Assembly: GCF_040393045.1 (NCBI RefSeq)
Contig: NZ_JBEBUX010000163.1
Span: forward strand, 1-8,735
Source: Pollutimonas bauzanensis_A
Lineage (GTDB): Bacteria > Pseudomonadota > Gammaproteobacteria > Burkholderiales > Burkholderiaceae_B
Direction: 5' to 3'
Length of the DNA: 8,735 bases
Of this stretch, positions 1-5,875 are shown in pieces (positions within the stretch are counted from its first letter, which is position 1; every line of letters begins with the position of its first letter). The notes beneath the pieces are model-generated. The model saw only the letters and a program-made list of their open reading frames with translations. It was not told the DNA's origin and made no database searches. Both the position numbers and the translations under genes were made by a program.

Positions 1-121
1 TTATCCTGCTCTTTACTGCTTATCTTTTCTAGCCGCGCTGCAATAACCACGCAAGAAGAAAACATTAGATAATAACGCGTGCCACCCCCGCCAGTCAAAC
101 CGTACAAGCAAATACTCTACT
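1..121. promoter_or_regulatory. Left-edge intergenic region upstream of maf
   Basis: No convincing coding region lies here. On the plus strand a GATAAT hexamer at 68-73 is the best -10-like match ahead of maf, but no matching -35 is visible at the right distance. On the minus strand, TCCT at 4-7 reads as AGGA, correctly placed for a gene starting within a few bases outside the window. In related genomes a divergent yceD (DUF177)-rpmF cluster is expected next to maf, so this is probably the shared divergent promoter region. An open minus-strand frame runs from an ATG at 65 to the edge, but it has no Shine-Dalgarno and no recognisable protein character. The functional assignment is inference. 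Confidence 0.3.
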
Positions 122-715
122 ATGCGTCTTATCCTTGCATCAAGTTCCCGCTACCGCCAAGAAATGCTGGAGCGCCTGGGCATCCCTTTCATCGCCATAT
201 CGCCAGATATCGACGAAAGCCCGCTGCCCGGCGAGAGCCCAACTGCCCTGGCATTGCGGCTATCATTGGCCAAGGCGCAGGCGATCATTCCCGCCCACCC
301 AGGAGCACTGGTGATTGGATCCGATCAGGTCGCCACCATTCATGGCGAGCCTATCGGCAAGCCAGGCGGTTTCGAGCGAGCCCAGGCCCAGCTCGAACAA
401 CTGAGCGGCCAAACCGTAGAATTCCACAGCGCTTTGTGCGTCAGCAATGGCCAGCGCCACGAGACGGCTGATATTGTCACACTATGCCGATTCCGGCACT
501 TGACCACGGACGAGATCACTGCCTATCTGCATCGAGAACAACCTTACGACACCGCGGGCAGCGCCAAGGCCGAAGGACTGGGCATTGCCCTGATGGAAAG
601 CATGCAATCCGACGATCCCACCGCCATTATCGGCCTGCCCCTTATCGCATTAAGCCGGATGTTGCGCTCTTTCGGCATCAATCCGCTAACCCATTCAAAT
701 CCATTGAACTCTTAA
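122..715 (+). CDS. yceF: Maf-like nucleotide pyrophosphatase, YceF (m7GTP) subgroup
   Basis: This cytoplasmic house-cleaning enzyme hydrolyses modified nucleoside triphosphates to the monophosphate and pyrophosphate. The YceF subgroup prefers 7-methyl-GTP. The 197-residue protein is close to the usual length of about 195. The N-terminal phosphate-binding motif LASSSRYR is at residues 5-12, DIDE at 29-32, and GSDQV with the catalytic aspartate D68 at 66-70. GKP follows at 79-81, FRHLT at 124-128, and the conserved block DTAGSAKAEGLGI at 143-155. GLPLIALSRMLR is near the C-terminus. GSDQV rather than GADT, with FRHL, points to YceF rather than the dTTP/UTP-type YhdE branch. No clear Shine-Dalgarno precedes the ATG, but the protein starts exactly where the family does. 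The stop is 13 bp before the next gene, so the two are probably co-transcribed. Substrate choice is inferred from family motifs. Confidence 0.93.
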   Translation: MRLILASSSRYRQEMLERLGIPFIAISPDIDESPLPGESPTALALRLSLAKAQAIIPAHPGALVIGSDQVATIHGEPIGKPGGFERAQAQLEQLSGQTVEFHSALCVSNGQRHETADIVTLCRFRHLTTDEITAYLHREQPYDTAGSAKAEGLGIALMESMQSDDPTAIIGLPLIALSRMLRSFGINPLTHSNPLNS

Positions 716-719
716 TTCT

Positions 720-723
720 GGAG
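720..723 (+). promoter_or_regulatory. Shine-Dalgarno for the RsmI-like gene
   Basis: GGAG lies five bases before the GTG at 729. It supports the GTG over any downstream ATG; the protein's first beta strand begins within a few codons of it. Confidence 0.65.
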
Positions 724-728
724 CAGCA

Positions 729-1448
729 GTGAAATCAGCTGGAACTTTACATTTAATCCCCGTAGGCATGGGCGAGGCCGCCCCCGAACTATGGTTGCCG
801 AACGCCGTCCGAGAGCTTGCCGGGCGGCTCACTACCTATATTGCTGAAAATGCGAAAACGGCACGCGCCTTTCTCAAACTGATAGGCACGGCAGGCCCGT
901 TGCAAGAAATTACCATCCATACACTGGATAACAAGGTCAATGCGCAACAAATGCGGGATTGGCTCACGCCCTTGCTCGAAGGCGGGGAAATTGGACTCGT
1001 ATCGGAAGCCGGCTGCCCCGCAGTGGCCGACCCGGGCGCCAAGGTAGTGGCTGTCGCACACAGCATGGGAATACGCGTCATACCTTGGGTAGGCCCCTCG
1101 TCCATCCTGCTAAGCCTGATGGCCAGCGGACTGGATGGTCAGCGCTTCGCTTTTCACGGCTATGCCCCGGTCGAGCCAACGGCGCGCGCCAAGCAACTAA
1201 AAGCCTGGGAAATCGAGTCGCAAAAACATGAACAAACCCAAATTCTGATCGAAACCCCCTACCGTAACGAGGCCATGTTCGAAGCGCTGAAGCTCGCCCT
1301 CAAAGGCAATACCCGGCTTTGCATTGCCCGATCTCTGACTACGAACGATGAGCTGGTACAGACACGCACAATCGCCGAGTGGAAAACCCGCCCCGCCCCC
1401 GACCTTGCAAAGAAACCCACCATTTTCCTGTTTTTGGCCGGGCACTGA
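729..1448 (+). CDS. Short RsmI-like SAM-dependent methyltransferase (tetrapyrrole-methylase fold)
   Basis: This 239-residue protein belongs to the tetrapyrrole methylase superfamily and resembles RsmI, which 2'-O-methylates C1402 of 16S rRNA. Visible landmarks are the N-terminal strand GTLHLIPVG (5-13), the SAM-binding segment LVSEAGCPAVADPG (90-103), GIRVIPWVGPSS (114-125), and ASGLDGQRFAFHGYAP (132-147). IETPYRN at 174-180 corresponds to RsmI's YESxHR region. It differs from true RsmI: PxGN is PVGMG, the AEDTR motif is replaced by AENAKTAR, and the protein is about 45 residues shorter, lacking the C-terminal extension. It therefore looks like the RsmI paralogue common beside maf in betaproteobacteria, with unknown target. 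The start is GTG, with GGAG at 720-723 five bases upstream. It ends four bases before the amidase gene. Confidence 0.85.
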   Translation: MKSAGTLHLIPVGMGEAAPELWLPNAVRELAGRLTTYIAENAKTARAFLKLIGTAGPLQEITIHTLDNKVNAQQMRDWLTPLLEGGEIGLVSEAGCPAVADPGAKVVAVAHSMGIRVIPWVGPSSILLSLMASGLDGQRFAFHGYAPVEPTARAKQLKAWEIESQKHEQTQILIETPYRNEAMFEALKLALKGNTRLCIARSLTTNDELVQTRTIAEWKTRPAPDLAKKPTIFLFLAGH

Positions 1449-1452
1449 TCGC

Positions 1453-2232
1453 ATGCACGGCAAGCATATCGTCGCCGCCGCCCTGCTATTGGTCTTAGCG
1501 GCCTGCGGCACCTATCAACCAGAGGGGTTGCAGATCGACCGCAGCATCCAGGCCAAAAGCCAGAACAGCCGAATCGAATTCATCGTGCTGCACTACACCT
1601 CAACGGGGAATGAAGCCTCGTTAAAAATATTGTCAGAACAAAACGTAAGCAGCCACTACCTGATCACTAACGACCCCGTACCGCGCATTTATCAGCTCGT
1701 CGACGAAAATCGCAGGGCCTGGCATGCAGGCATCAGCGAGTGGTTCGGCCGCACCGACATGAATGCGGGCTCCATAGGCATAGAAATCGTCAACCAGGGC
1801 CGCAACGGCAATAGCTGGGAGCCATACCCCCCGGCTCAAATCGCTGCTGTCACCGCCCTGATCCAGGACATCGTCAGCCGCCATCAGATCAAAGCCCTGA
1901 ATATTGTCGGGCACAGCGATATCGCGCCGCAGCGCAAGATTGATCCGGGTCCGTTATTTCCGTGGAAGGAACTTGCCCAGAAAGGTATTGGGCGTTGGTA
2001 CAACGATGCCAAGGCGCAAGAATACGCGCAAGAATTCCTACGAAATGGATTGCCGGACATAGCCTGGATGCAAAAGGAACTAGCGCGGGCGGGCTATAAG
2101 GTGCCACGTAACGGTGTGTTGGACAAGGGCACCAGAAACGTCATCACCGCATTCCAGATGCATTACCGGCCTGCCCTTTACGACGGCCAGCCAGATGCCG
2201 AAACCCTTGCCATACTAAAAGCCCTGCCCTGA
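1453..2232 (+). CDS. amiD: AmiD-like outer-membrane lipoprotein N-acetylmuramoyl-L-alanine amidase
   Basis: This zinc amidase cleaves the bond between N-acetylmuramic acid and L-alanine in peptidoglycan fragments. The 259-residue protein opens with a lipoprotein signal: HGK, a hydrophobic stretch 6-15, and the lipobox LAAC with C18 as the lipidated residue. The +2 residue is Gly, which favours outer-membrane sorting. The Amidase_2 domain spans about 40-170. Predicted zinc ligands are H47 (VLHYT), H154 (VGHSD) and D164 (KIDPGPLFPW), with E111 (IGIE) and K162 as likely catalytic residues. A C-terminal peptidoglycan-binding domain covers about 202-257 (FQMHYRPALYDGQPDAET), as in E. coli AmiD. 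A longer in-frame ORF begins at 1348 but would overlap the methyltransferase and bury the signal peptide, so ATG 1453 is the start. The ribosome site is weak, and coupling to the preceding stop four bases away is likely. Confidence 0.92.
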   Translation: MHGKHIVAAALLLVLAACGTYQPEGLQIDRSIQAKSQNSRIEFIVLHYTSTGNEASLKILSEQNVSSHYLITNDPVPRIYQLVDENRRAWHAGISEWFGRTDMNAGSIGIEIVNQGRNGNSWEPYPPAQIAAVTALIQDIVSRHQIKALNIVGHSDIAPQRKIDPGPLFPWKELAQKGIGRWYNDAKAQEYAQEFLRNGLPDIAWMQKELARAGYKVPRNGVLDKGTRNVITAFQMHYRPALYDGQPDAETLAILKALP

Positions 2233-2238
2233 CAACAC

Positions 2239-2263
2239 GCGGCGTTATCAGACATAACGCCGC
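2239..2263. terminator. Bidirectional hairpin terminator between convergent amiD and msrQ
   Basis: A perfect 10-bp inverted repeat, GCGGCGTTAT (2239-2248) and ATAACGCCGC (2254-2263), has a 5-base loop CAGAC. It lies 6 bp after the amiD stop and overlaps the last codons and stop of msrQ on the other strand. Neither side has a strong T-run (the minus-strand side reads GTGTTGTC), so termination could be imperfect or the hairpin may mainly protect the 3' ends. The location between convergent genes supports a shared terminator. Confidence 0.7.
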
Positions 2264-2859
2264 CGCACGAAATAACCTACCCGCACCAATAGCAGCACCG
2301 TAAGAATCACCCCATAGACATAGGGCTCGAAAAAGTCGTTCTTCCCCGCCCGCACCAGCCAGAAATGCCATACCGACAGCGCCGCGATGGCGTAAACAGT
2401 ACGGTGCAAATGCTGCCAGTAATGCCCCATGCGTCGTATCCACCCGCGCGTAGACGTGCATGCCAGCGCGACCATAGGCACGAAAGCGATCATCCCCACC
2501 GTAATAAATGTTCGCTGAACAACGTCATCCCACATTGACGCAAACGACCAGCCGCGCTCCCAAAAAGCCCAGCCCAATAAGTGCAAGCAGGTATAAAAAA
2601 AGGCGAAGAGTCCCAGCATTCGGCGCAAGCGAACCAGGGCAGGTTGACCAAGGATACGGCGAACAGGGGTAATCGCCAGCGTCAAACACAAGACAACCAA
2701 CGCCCAGATTCCCGATGAGCGAATCAGAAACTCGGCGGGATTGGCTCCTAAACCCTCATTGAACCCTAACCAAACCCAGCGAAAAGCGGGATACAGGGCT
2801 AACAAGAATACCCAAGGCTTGATGCGCGCGATTTGCGCCGCCGTCCAATTGGATTTCAA
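2248..2859 (-). CDS. msrQ: MsrQ, heme-binding membrane subunit of the MsrPQ methionine sulfoxide reductase
   Basis: MsrQ (formerly YedZ) is an inner-membrane cytochrome-b-like protein that passes electrons from the cytoplasmic side to periplasmic MsrP. The 203-residue protein has about six hydrophobic segments (roughly 15-33, 50-66, 82-99, 116-134, 152-169, 180-197). Conserved histidines expected to bind heme are H93 (TCLHLLGW), H152 (WQHLHRTVY) and H165 (VWHFWL), matching the family pattern. H150 is an additional neighbouring histidine. GLGANPAE and ITPVRR are also typical. The start is TTG at 2859-2857, overlapping the msrP stop by four bases (TTGA). AGGA at 2870-2867 lies seven bases upstream inside the msrP end, which supports this unusual start and translational coupling. 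The 3' end lies in the hairpin shared with amiD. Confidence 0.95.
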   Translation of the reverse strand: MKSNWTAAQIARIKPWVFLLALYPAFRWVWLGFNEGLGANPAEFLIRSSGIWALVVLCLTLAITPVRRILGQPALVRLRRMLGLFAFFYTCLHLLGWAFWERGWSFASMWDDVVQRTFITVGMIAFVPMVALACTSTRGWIRRMGHYWQHLHRTVYAIAALSVWHFWLVRAGKNDFFEPYVYGVILTVLLLVRVGYFVRRRYV

Positions 2860-3824
2860 TAGTTTTTCCTAAGATCCATTCCCGTATAAAGCGATGCCAC
2901 CTGATCTGCGTACCCATTGAACATCAGGGTATCGACCCGCGGCGCAAAAATCCCGTCGCCTATTCTGCGTTCCGTAGCCTGGCTCCAGCGGGGATGCGGC
3001 ACATCAGGGTTCACATTTGCGTAGAAACCATATTCATTCGATGCAATTTTTACCCAACTGGTAACTGGCATCTTTTCAAGCAAACGAATCTTTACTATAG
3101 ATTTTCCCGATTTGAAGCCGTACTTCCAGGGAATGGCCACGCGCATAGGCGCGCCGTTCTGGTTAGGCAATACCTTGCCGTATACGCCAAACACCAGCAT
3201 AGTCAGAGGATGCATGGCCTCATCAATGCGCAAGCCTTCCACATAAGGCCAGTCGATAATGCGATCGCCCAACCCCGGCATATTGTCGGGCTGGACTGCG
3301 GTAACAAACTCTACATACTTAGCCTTACTGGTCGGCTCGACCTGCTTTAGCAGAGTAGCCAGAGAATATCCGCTCCAGGGGATCACCATGGACCACGCTT
3401 CCACACAGCGCAACCGGTAAATTCGCTCTTCAAGGCTGGCCAGCTTAAGCAAATCGTCAATATCGAATGTGCGAGGCTTGGCGACCTCGCCTTCTATGCT
3501 GACAGTCCACGGCCTGGTCTGCATTTTTCCGGCATAGTCCAGCGGATCGGTCTTGCCTGTGCCGAACTCGTAGAAATTATTATAAGAACTGACATCTTTT
3601 TCGGAAGTCAGCTTGTTGCTTAACCAGTATTGTGGATTAGGCTGGGCCGGCAATGCCGAACTTTGCTGGCCGGCGGCCCAGGCGGACAGGTCCGGAACCA
3701 GACCACCCGCACCCAGCGCCGCAACCCCTGCGCCGGCCTGCAGCAACCACTTTCTGCGCGACAGCCAAACGGCTTCAGGCGTAATTTCAGATGGCGCAAT
3801 ATACGGAATTTTGATTTTAGACAT
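2856..3824 (-). CDS. msrP: MsrP, periplasmic molybdopterin methionine sulfoxide reductase
   Basis: MsrP (formerly YedY) is the catalytic subunit that reduces methionine sulfoxide in periplasmic proteins damaged by reactive chlorine or oxygen species, receiving electrons from MsrQ. The 322-residue precursor carries a twin-arginine signal: SRRKWLLQ at 22-29, a hydrophobic stretch to about 46, and a likely cleavage after AWA (48-50). The sulfite-oxidase-fold domain follows. C140 in LRCVEAWSMVIPWSG is the expected molybdenum ligand. NQNGAPMRVAIPWKYGFKSGKSIVKI (221-246) is the conserved cofactor-proximal block. ATG 3824 is preceded by AAAGGG about six bases upstream. Nothing in the upstream gap gives a clear promoter; in E. 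coli the operon is controlled by a two-component system (HprSR), but no such genes are in this window. Confidence 0.96.
   Translation of the reverse strand: MSKIKIPYIAPSEITPEAVWLSRRKWLLQAGAGVAALGAGGLVPDLSAWAAGQQSSALPAQPNPQYWLSNKLTSEKDVSSYNNFYEFGTGKTDPLDYAGKMQTRPWTVSIEGEVAKPRTFDIDDLLKLASLEERIYRLRCVEAWSMVIPWSGYSLATLLKQVEPTSKAKYVEFVTAVQPDNMPGLGDRIIDWPYVEGLRIDEAMHPLTMLVFGVYGKVLPNQNGAPMRVAIPWKYGFKSGKSIVKIRLLEKMPVTSWVKIASNEYGFYANVNPDVPHPRWSQATERRIGDGIFAPRVDTLMFNGYADQVASLYTGMDLRKNY
2867..2870 (-). promoter_or_regulatory. Shine-Dalgarno deciding the TTG start of msrQ
   Basis: AGGA on the minus strand, seven bases before TTG 2859, lies within the last msrP codons. There is no better ATG or GTG start near the N-terminus of the family alignment as I remember it. 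Confidence 0.6.
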
Positions 3825-3863
3825 GACCGCCCTTTAGCTTCGCGTTACCGGATCGGCACAATT

Positions 3864-3881
3864 GCCCCTCGAACAAGGGGC
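3864..3881. repeat. Short inverted repeat in the msrP upstream gap
   Basis: GCCCCT (3864-3869) pairs with AGGGGC (3876-3881) around a six-base loop, CGAACA. It lies about 40 bp upstream of the msrP start. There is no T-run on either side, so it is more likely an operator or leader hairpin for msrPQ than an intrinsic terminator. Role unknown. Confidence 0.35.
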
Positions 3882-3910
3882 CTTAGCGCGTCAACTGTGT
3901 AGTAAGACGG

Positions 3911-3941
3911 CAGTTCGACACGAGAAGTTCCGTGCGAACCT
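3911..3941. terminator. Bulged hairpin after the HAD gene, possible weak terminator
   Basis: GTTCG-A-CACG (3913-3922) pairs with CGTGCGAAC (3931-3939), nine base pairs with one bulged A and an 8-base loop. It starts 9 bp beyond the stop of the rluC-HAD operon on the minus strand. No long T-run follows on that strand (it reads TGCCGTCTTAC), so intrinsic termination is uncertain; Rho-dependent termination or 3'-end protection would also fit. Confidence 0.4.
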
Positions 3942-3947
3942 GGAACA

Positions 3948-4601
3948 TCACACCCTATCCAGCAGCCACGCCTGCATTTCACTTACGCTGGAAACCATTA
4001 CCGTAGGCGCGGCCTCGATCAAGGTACGCTGATCATGCGCCCCATAAGTAACGGCCATGCTATCCATTCCGGCGCTAGTCGCCATTTGTATATCGTGCGA
4101 TGTGTCGCCGACCATCAATACTTGCTCTGGGCGCAGGCTGAGCTCTTCCATGATTTCCAGCAACATGCCAGGGTGCGGCTTACCAAAAGATTCATCAGCG
4201 CAGCGTGTCGCATCAAAATGGCTTAGCAGTTGCGTAGTGCCCAATACCCTGTCCAGGCCCACGCGGCTTTTACCGGTGGCTACACCCAGCACTACTTGGC
4301 GCTCCCGCAGCACCTCCAACAACTCTAGAATGCCGTCAAACAGCTTGATTTCGGGATCACGCTGTAAAAAATGAAAACGATAGCGCTCAAGAAAAAGCGG
4401 CATACGGTCGGCGGTTAACGTAGGAACGCAGTGATATAGAGCGCTTTCCAGGGAAAGCCCAATTACCCAGCTAGCCGTACTGGCGTCGGGAACGGGAAGC
4501 TCGACATCGGCGCAGGCGGACTGGATTGCTGCCACGATGGAATGTGTCGAATCCATAACCGTGCCGTCCCAGTCGAAAACCACAGCGTCATAGCGTTTCA
4601 C
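3948..4601 (-). CDS. HAD-superfamily (subfamily IA) phosphatase, phosphoglycolate-phosphatase-like
   Basis: This 217-residue cytoplasmic HAD hydrolase contains all four motifs. Motif I is VVFDWDGTVMDS, with nucleophile D10 and acid/base D12. Motif II is GVATGKSR, with T109. Motif III is K141 in GKPHP. Motif IV is MVGDTSHDIQMA, with D166 and D170. A helical cap domain sits at about 16-85, as in the Gph/PGP group. The true substrate cannot be read from sequence; 2-phosphoglycolate or another small phosphoester or nucleotide is plausible. The start is GTG at 4601, overlapping the rluC stop by four bases (GTGA), with GGAG at 4613-4610 eight bases upstream, so translation is coupled to rluC. A HAD gene directly after rluC is a frequent arrangement in betaproteobacteria, but I know of no demonstrated functional link. 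Confidence 0.9.
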   Translation of the reverse strand: MKRYDAVVFDWDGTVMDSTHSIVAAIQSACADVELPVPDASTASWVIGLSLESALYHCVPTLTADRMPLFLERYRFHFLQRDPEIKLFDGILELLEVLRERQVVLGVATGKSRVGLDRVLGTTQLLSHFDATRCADESFGKPHPGMLLEIMEELSLRPEQVLMVGDTSHDIQMATSAGMDSMAVTYGAHDQRTLIEAAPTVMVSSVSEMQAWLLDRV

Positions 4602-5566
4602 GAATTGTGCTCCAGATAGTCAAGAATATGTGTACATGCAGGCGGCAGTGGCGCTAACAGCACCATAGGCTCGCCCGTCAGGGGATGGGGAAGCTCCAGC
4701 CGGCACGCATGCAAGAACATGCGGCCAAACCCCAATCGGGCGAATCGCGCCCGTACATCGTCGGACCCGTACTTGTCATCACCCACGATAGGATAGCCGC
4801 CCGATGCCAAATGCACACGTATCTGGTGCGTACGGCCCGTACGCAGTTCGGCACCCACCAGGCTATAGCGGCCATAGCGCTTTTGCAGCGTAATAATGGT
4901 ATGCGCCGCTTTACCTTGTGCATCCACCTTGACCCGTCGCTCGCCGGAGGCGGTCAGCCATTTGAGCAAAGGCTGGCGCATATGCTGCTTGTCATTCACC
5001 CAGTCGCCGACAACCAGCGCCTGGTAGTGCTTACGCCCGCCGCCCTCGCGCATCATGTCGTGCAATGCCAGCAAGGCCTTGCGTTTCTTTGCGATCAGCA
5101 ACAGTCCCGAGGTTTCCCGATCCAGGCGATGAGCGAGCTCAAGGAAAGCCGCGTCGGGGCGAGCGGCGCGCAATTGCTCGATAACGCCAAACGATACGCC
5201 ACTGCCGCCATGCACGGCGACGCCAGCTGGCTTGTCAATGACAATAAGCGCTTCATCTTCAAACACGATAGGAAACACTGCCGGCGGCACTACCCTGGCT
5301 TCATCGGGCTTGGGCAGCCGTAAGGGTGGCACCCGCACGGTGTCACCCTCTTCGAGCCGGTAGTCCGCAGAGATGCGGCCCTTATTGACCCGCACTTCGC
5401 CGCCGCGTATGGCCTTGTACAAATGGCTTTTTGGCACGCCTTTGCACAGACGTAATAAAAAATTGTCGATGCGCTGGCCGGCCTGCTCGGCGCCAATTTC
5501 AACAAAACGTACACTAGGAGCAGGGTTTTCGGTAATAACTGTTTTGCGCATAGGGAAAAGCGGCAT
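4598..5566 (-). CDS. rluC: RluC, 23S rRNA pseudouridine synthase
   Basis: RluC isomerises uridines 955, 2504 and 2580 of 23S rRNA (E. coli numbering) to pseudouridine. The 322-residue protein matches the family length of about 320. An S4 RNA-binding domain covers about 31-80 (QRIDNFLLRLCKGVPKSHLYKAIRGG, then VRVNKGR). The catalytic domain has the linker block VIDKPAGVAVHGG (109-121) and motif II HRLDRETSGLLL, with catalytic D149. LRTGRTHQIRVHLA is at 241-254 and GDDKYG at 262-267. The first ATG (5566) has no Shine-Dalgarno, nor does an in-frame ATG at 5551. The shorter form (MRKTVIT...) is equally plausible and, as I recall, more like relatives. The start overlaps the predicted rne promoter on the opposite strand, and the 3' end overlaps the HAD start. 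Confidence 0.95.
   Translation of the reverse strand: MPLFPMRKTVITENPAPSVRFVEIGAEQAGQRIDNFLLRLCKGVPKSHLYKAIRGGEVRVNKGRISADYRLEEGDTVRVPPLRLPKPDEARVVPPAVFPIVFEDEALIVIDKPAGVAVHGGSGVSFGVIEQLRAARPDAAFLELAHRLDRETSGLLLIAKKRKALLALHDMMREGGGRKHYQALVVGDWVNDKQHMRQPLLKWLTASGERRVKVDAQGKAAHTIITLQKRYGRYSLVGAELRTGRTHQIRVHLASGGYPIVGDDKYGSDDVRARFARLGFGRMFLHACRLELPHPLTGEPMVLLAPLPPACTHILDYLEHNS
4610..4613 (-). promoter_or_regulatory. Shine-Dalgarno for the GTG start of the HAD gene
   Basis: GGAG on the minus strand, eight bases before GTG 4601 and inside the end of rluC. It fixes the start and explains the coupling. Confidence 0.65.
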
Positions 5567-5571
5567 ATAAT
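5544..5571 (+). promoter_or_regulatory. Predicted sigma70 promoter of rne
   Basis: An exact -10 hexamer TATAAT lies at 5566-5571. Sixteen bases upstream, TTGCGC (5544-5549) is a weak -35. The expected start is near A5578. The site overlaps the rluC start codon on the other strand, so rne and rluC transcription may interfere. The strength and the true start are inferred from the hexamers alone. Confidence 0.55.
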
Positions 5572-5584
5572 CGCGTCAGCCTAT

Positions 5585-5679
5585 AGAAGCTGAAAAAAAC
5601 CGCCAAACGTAGAGATGCAAGGGATGCGTCTCCGTTGGACGAACAAGGCCCATATTGTACTGCCTGCCTTTCAGCTTCT
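5585..5679 (+). promoter_or_regulatory. rne leader domain A: 11-bp helix closing a 95-nt domain
   Basis: AGAAGCTGAAA (5585-5595) is perfectly complementary to TTTCAGCTTCT (5669-5679), and a T5584-G5680 wobble can extend it. It begins only about seven bases after the predicted transcript start, so it would put the 5' end next to a helix. The enclosed 73 bases contain the strong bulged hairpin at 5603-5638. Confidence 0.6.
5603..5638 (+). promoter_or_regulatory. Bulged hairpin inside leader domain A
   Basis: The paired blocks are CC(5603-5604)/GG(5637-5638), AACG(5606-5609)/CGTT(5633-5636) and GAGATGC(5612-5618)/GCGTCTC(5626-5632), the last with one T-G wobble. This gives 13 bp broken by a bulged A5605 and a 2-base bulge T5610-A5611. 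The loop is AAGGGAT. A stem with internal bulges is the kind of feature RNase E recognises in the E. coli leader; that parallel is inference. Confidence 0.55.
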
Positions 5680-5694
5680 GGGTCATTTGGTCGC

Positions 5695-5707
5695 CGGGGC
5701 AAGCCCG
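5695..5707 (+). promoter_or_regulatory. Small GC hairpin in rne leader
   Basis: CGGG (5695-5698) pairs with CCCG (5704-5707) around the five-base loop GCAAG. It is short and could occur by chance. Confidence 0.3.
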
Positions 5708-5813
5708 ATCTTGAAAATAGTTGTGTGGCATAGCGCCCGCTGTTCATCCAGATCTACTGCCAACCGCGTGCGGCTCTGAATCTCTTGCGAAGTTTGTCAT
5801 ACGTTTAATGCAC

Positions 5814-5839
5814 CAGCCGCGAACTAACAACCGCGACTG
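5814..5839 (+). promoter_or_regulatory. Hairpin upstream of the T-run in rne leader
   Basis: CAG-C-CGCG (5814-5821) pairs with CGCG-A-CTG (5832-5839): seven pairs with one C/A mismatch, and a ten-base A/C-rich loop AACTAACAAC. The T7 run at 5853-5859 lies 13 bases after the stem, too far for a standard intrinsic terminator. The A-rich single-stranded loop and the U-run are plausible protein-binding or RNase E cleavage sites. Confidence 0.35.
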
Positions 5840-5865
5840 CCGTTCCCAGCAATTTTTTTGTCAAC

Positions 5866-5875
5866 CACTATAGTG
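5866..5875. repeat. Perfect 10-bp palindrome in rne leader
   Basis: CACTATAGTG is a perfect dyad directly after the T7 run, flanked by GTCA (5860-5863) and TGAC (5880-5883), which are also complementary. It contains TATAGT, a possible secondary -10, but there is no good -35. It could be an operator, a second promoter or the tip of a small hairpin. Confidence 0.3.

Noticed and set aside
1..65. Open minus-strand frame from ATG 65 to the edge as the start of yceD
   Set aside because: There is no Shine-Dalgarno and the residues do not resemble the DUF177 N-terminus; the AGGA at 7-4 fits a start just outside the window better.
1348..1452. N-terminal extension of the amidase gene
   Set aside because: It overlaps the methyltransferase coding region, and the lipoprotein signal starts exactly at ATG 1453.
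3866..3894. TTGACG on the minus strand (3894-3889) as a -35 for msrP
   Set aside because: No acceptable -10 lies 15-19 bases downstream; the region there is CGAGGG.
4685..5323. Long plus-strand ORF (212 codons) opposite rluC
   Set aside because: It is a shadow of rluC; the minus-strand frame carries all pseudouridine synthase motifs and the plus-strand product resembles nothing.
5514..5747. 77-codon minus-strand ORF crossing the rluC start and leader
   Set aside because: It overlaps rluC in another frame and the structured leader, with no ribosome site or family resemblance.
5615..5779. 54-codon ORF within the rne leader starting at ATG 5615
   Set aside because: Its start lies inside a strong hairpin with no Shine-Dalgarno, the protein has no recognisable character, and an ORF of this size is expected by chance. 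Ribosome profiling would be needed to revive it as a leader peptide.
5814..5859. Intrinsic terminator in the rne leader (stem plus T7)
   Set aside because: The stem is mismatched and 13 bases separate it from the T-run, so it does not meet the usual geometry.
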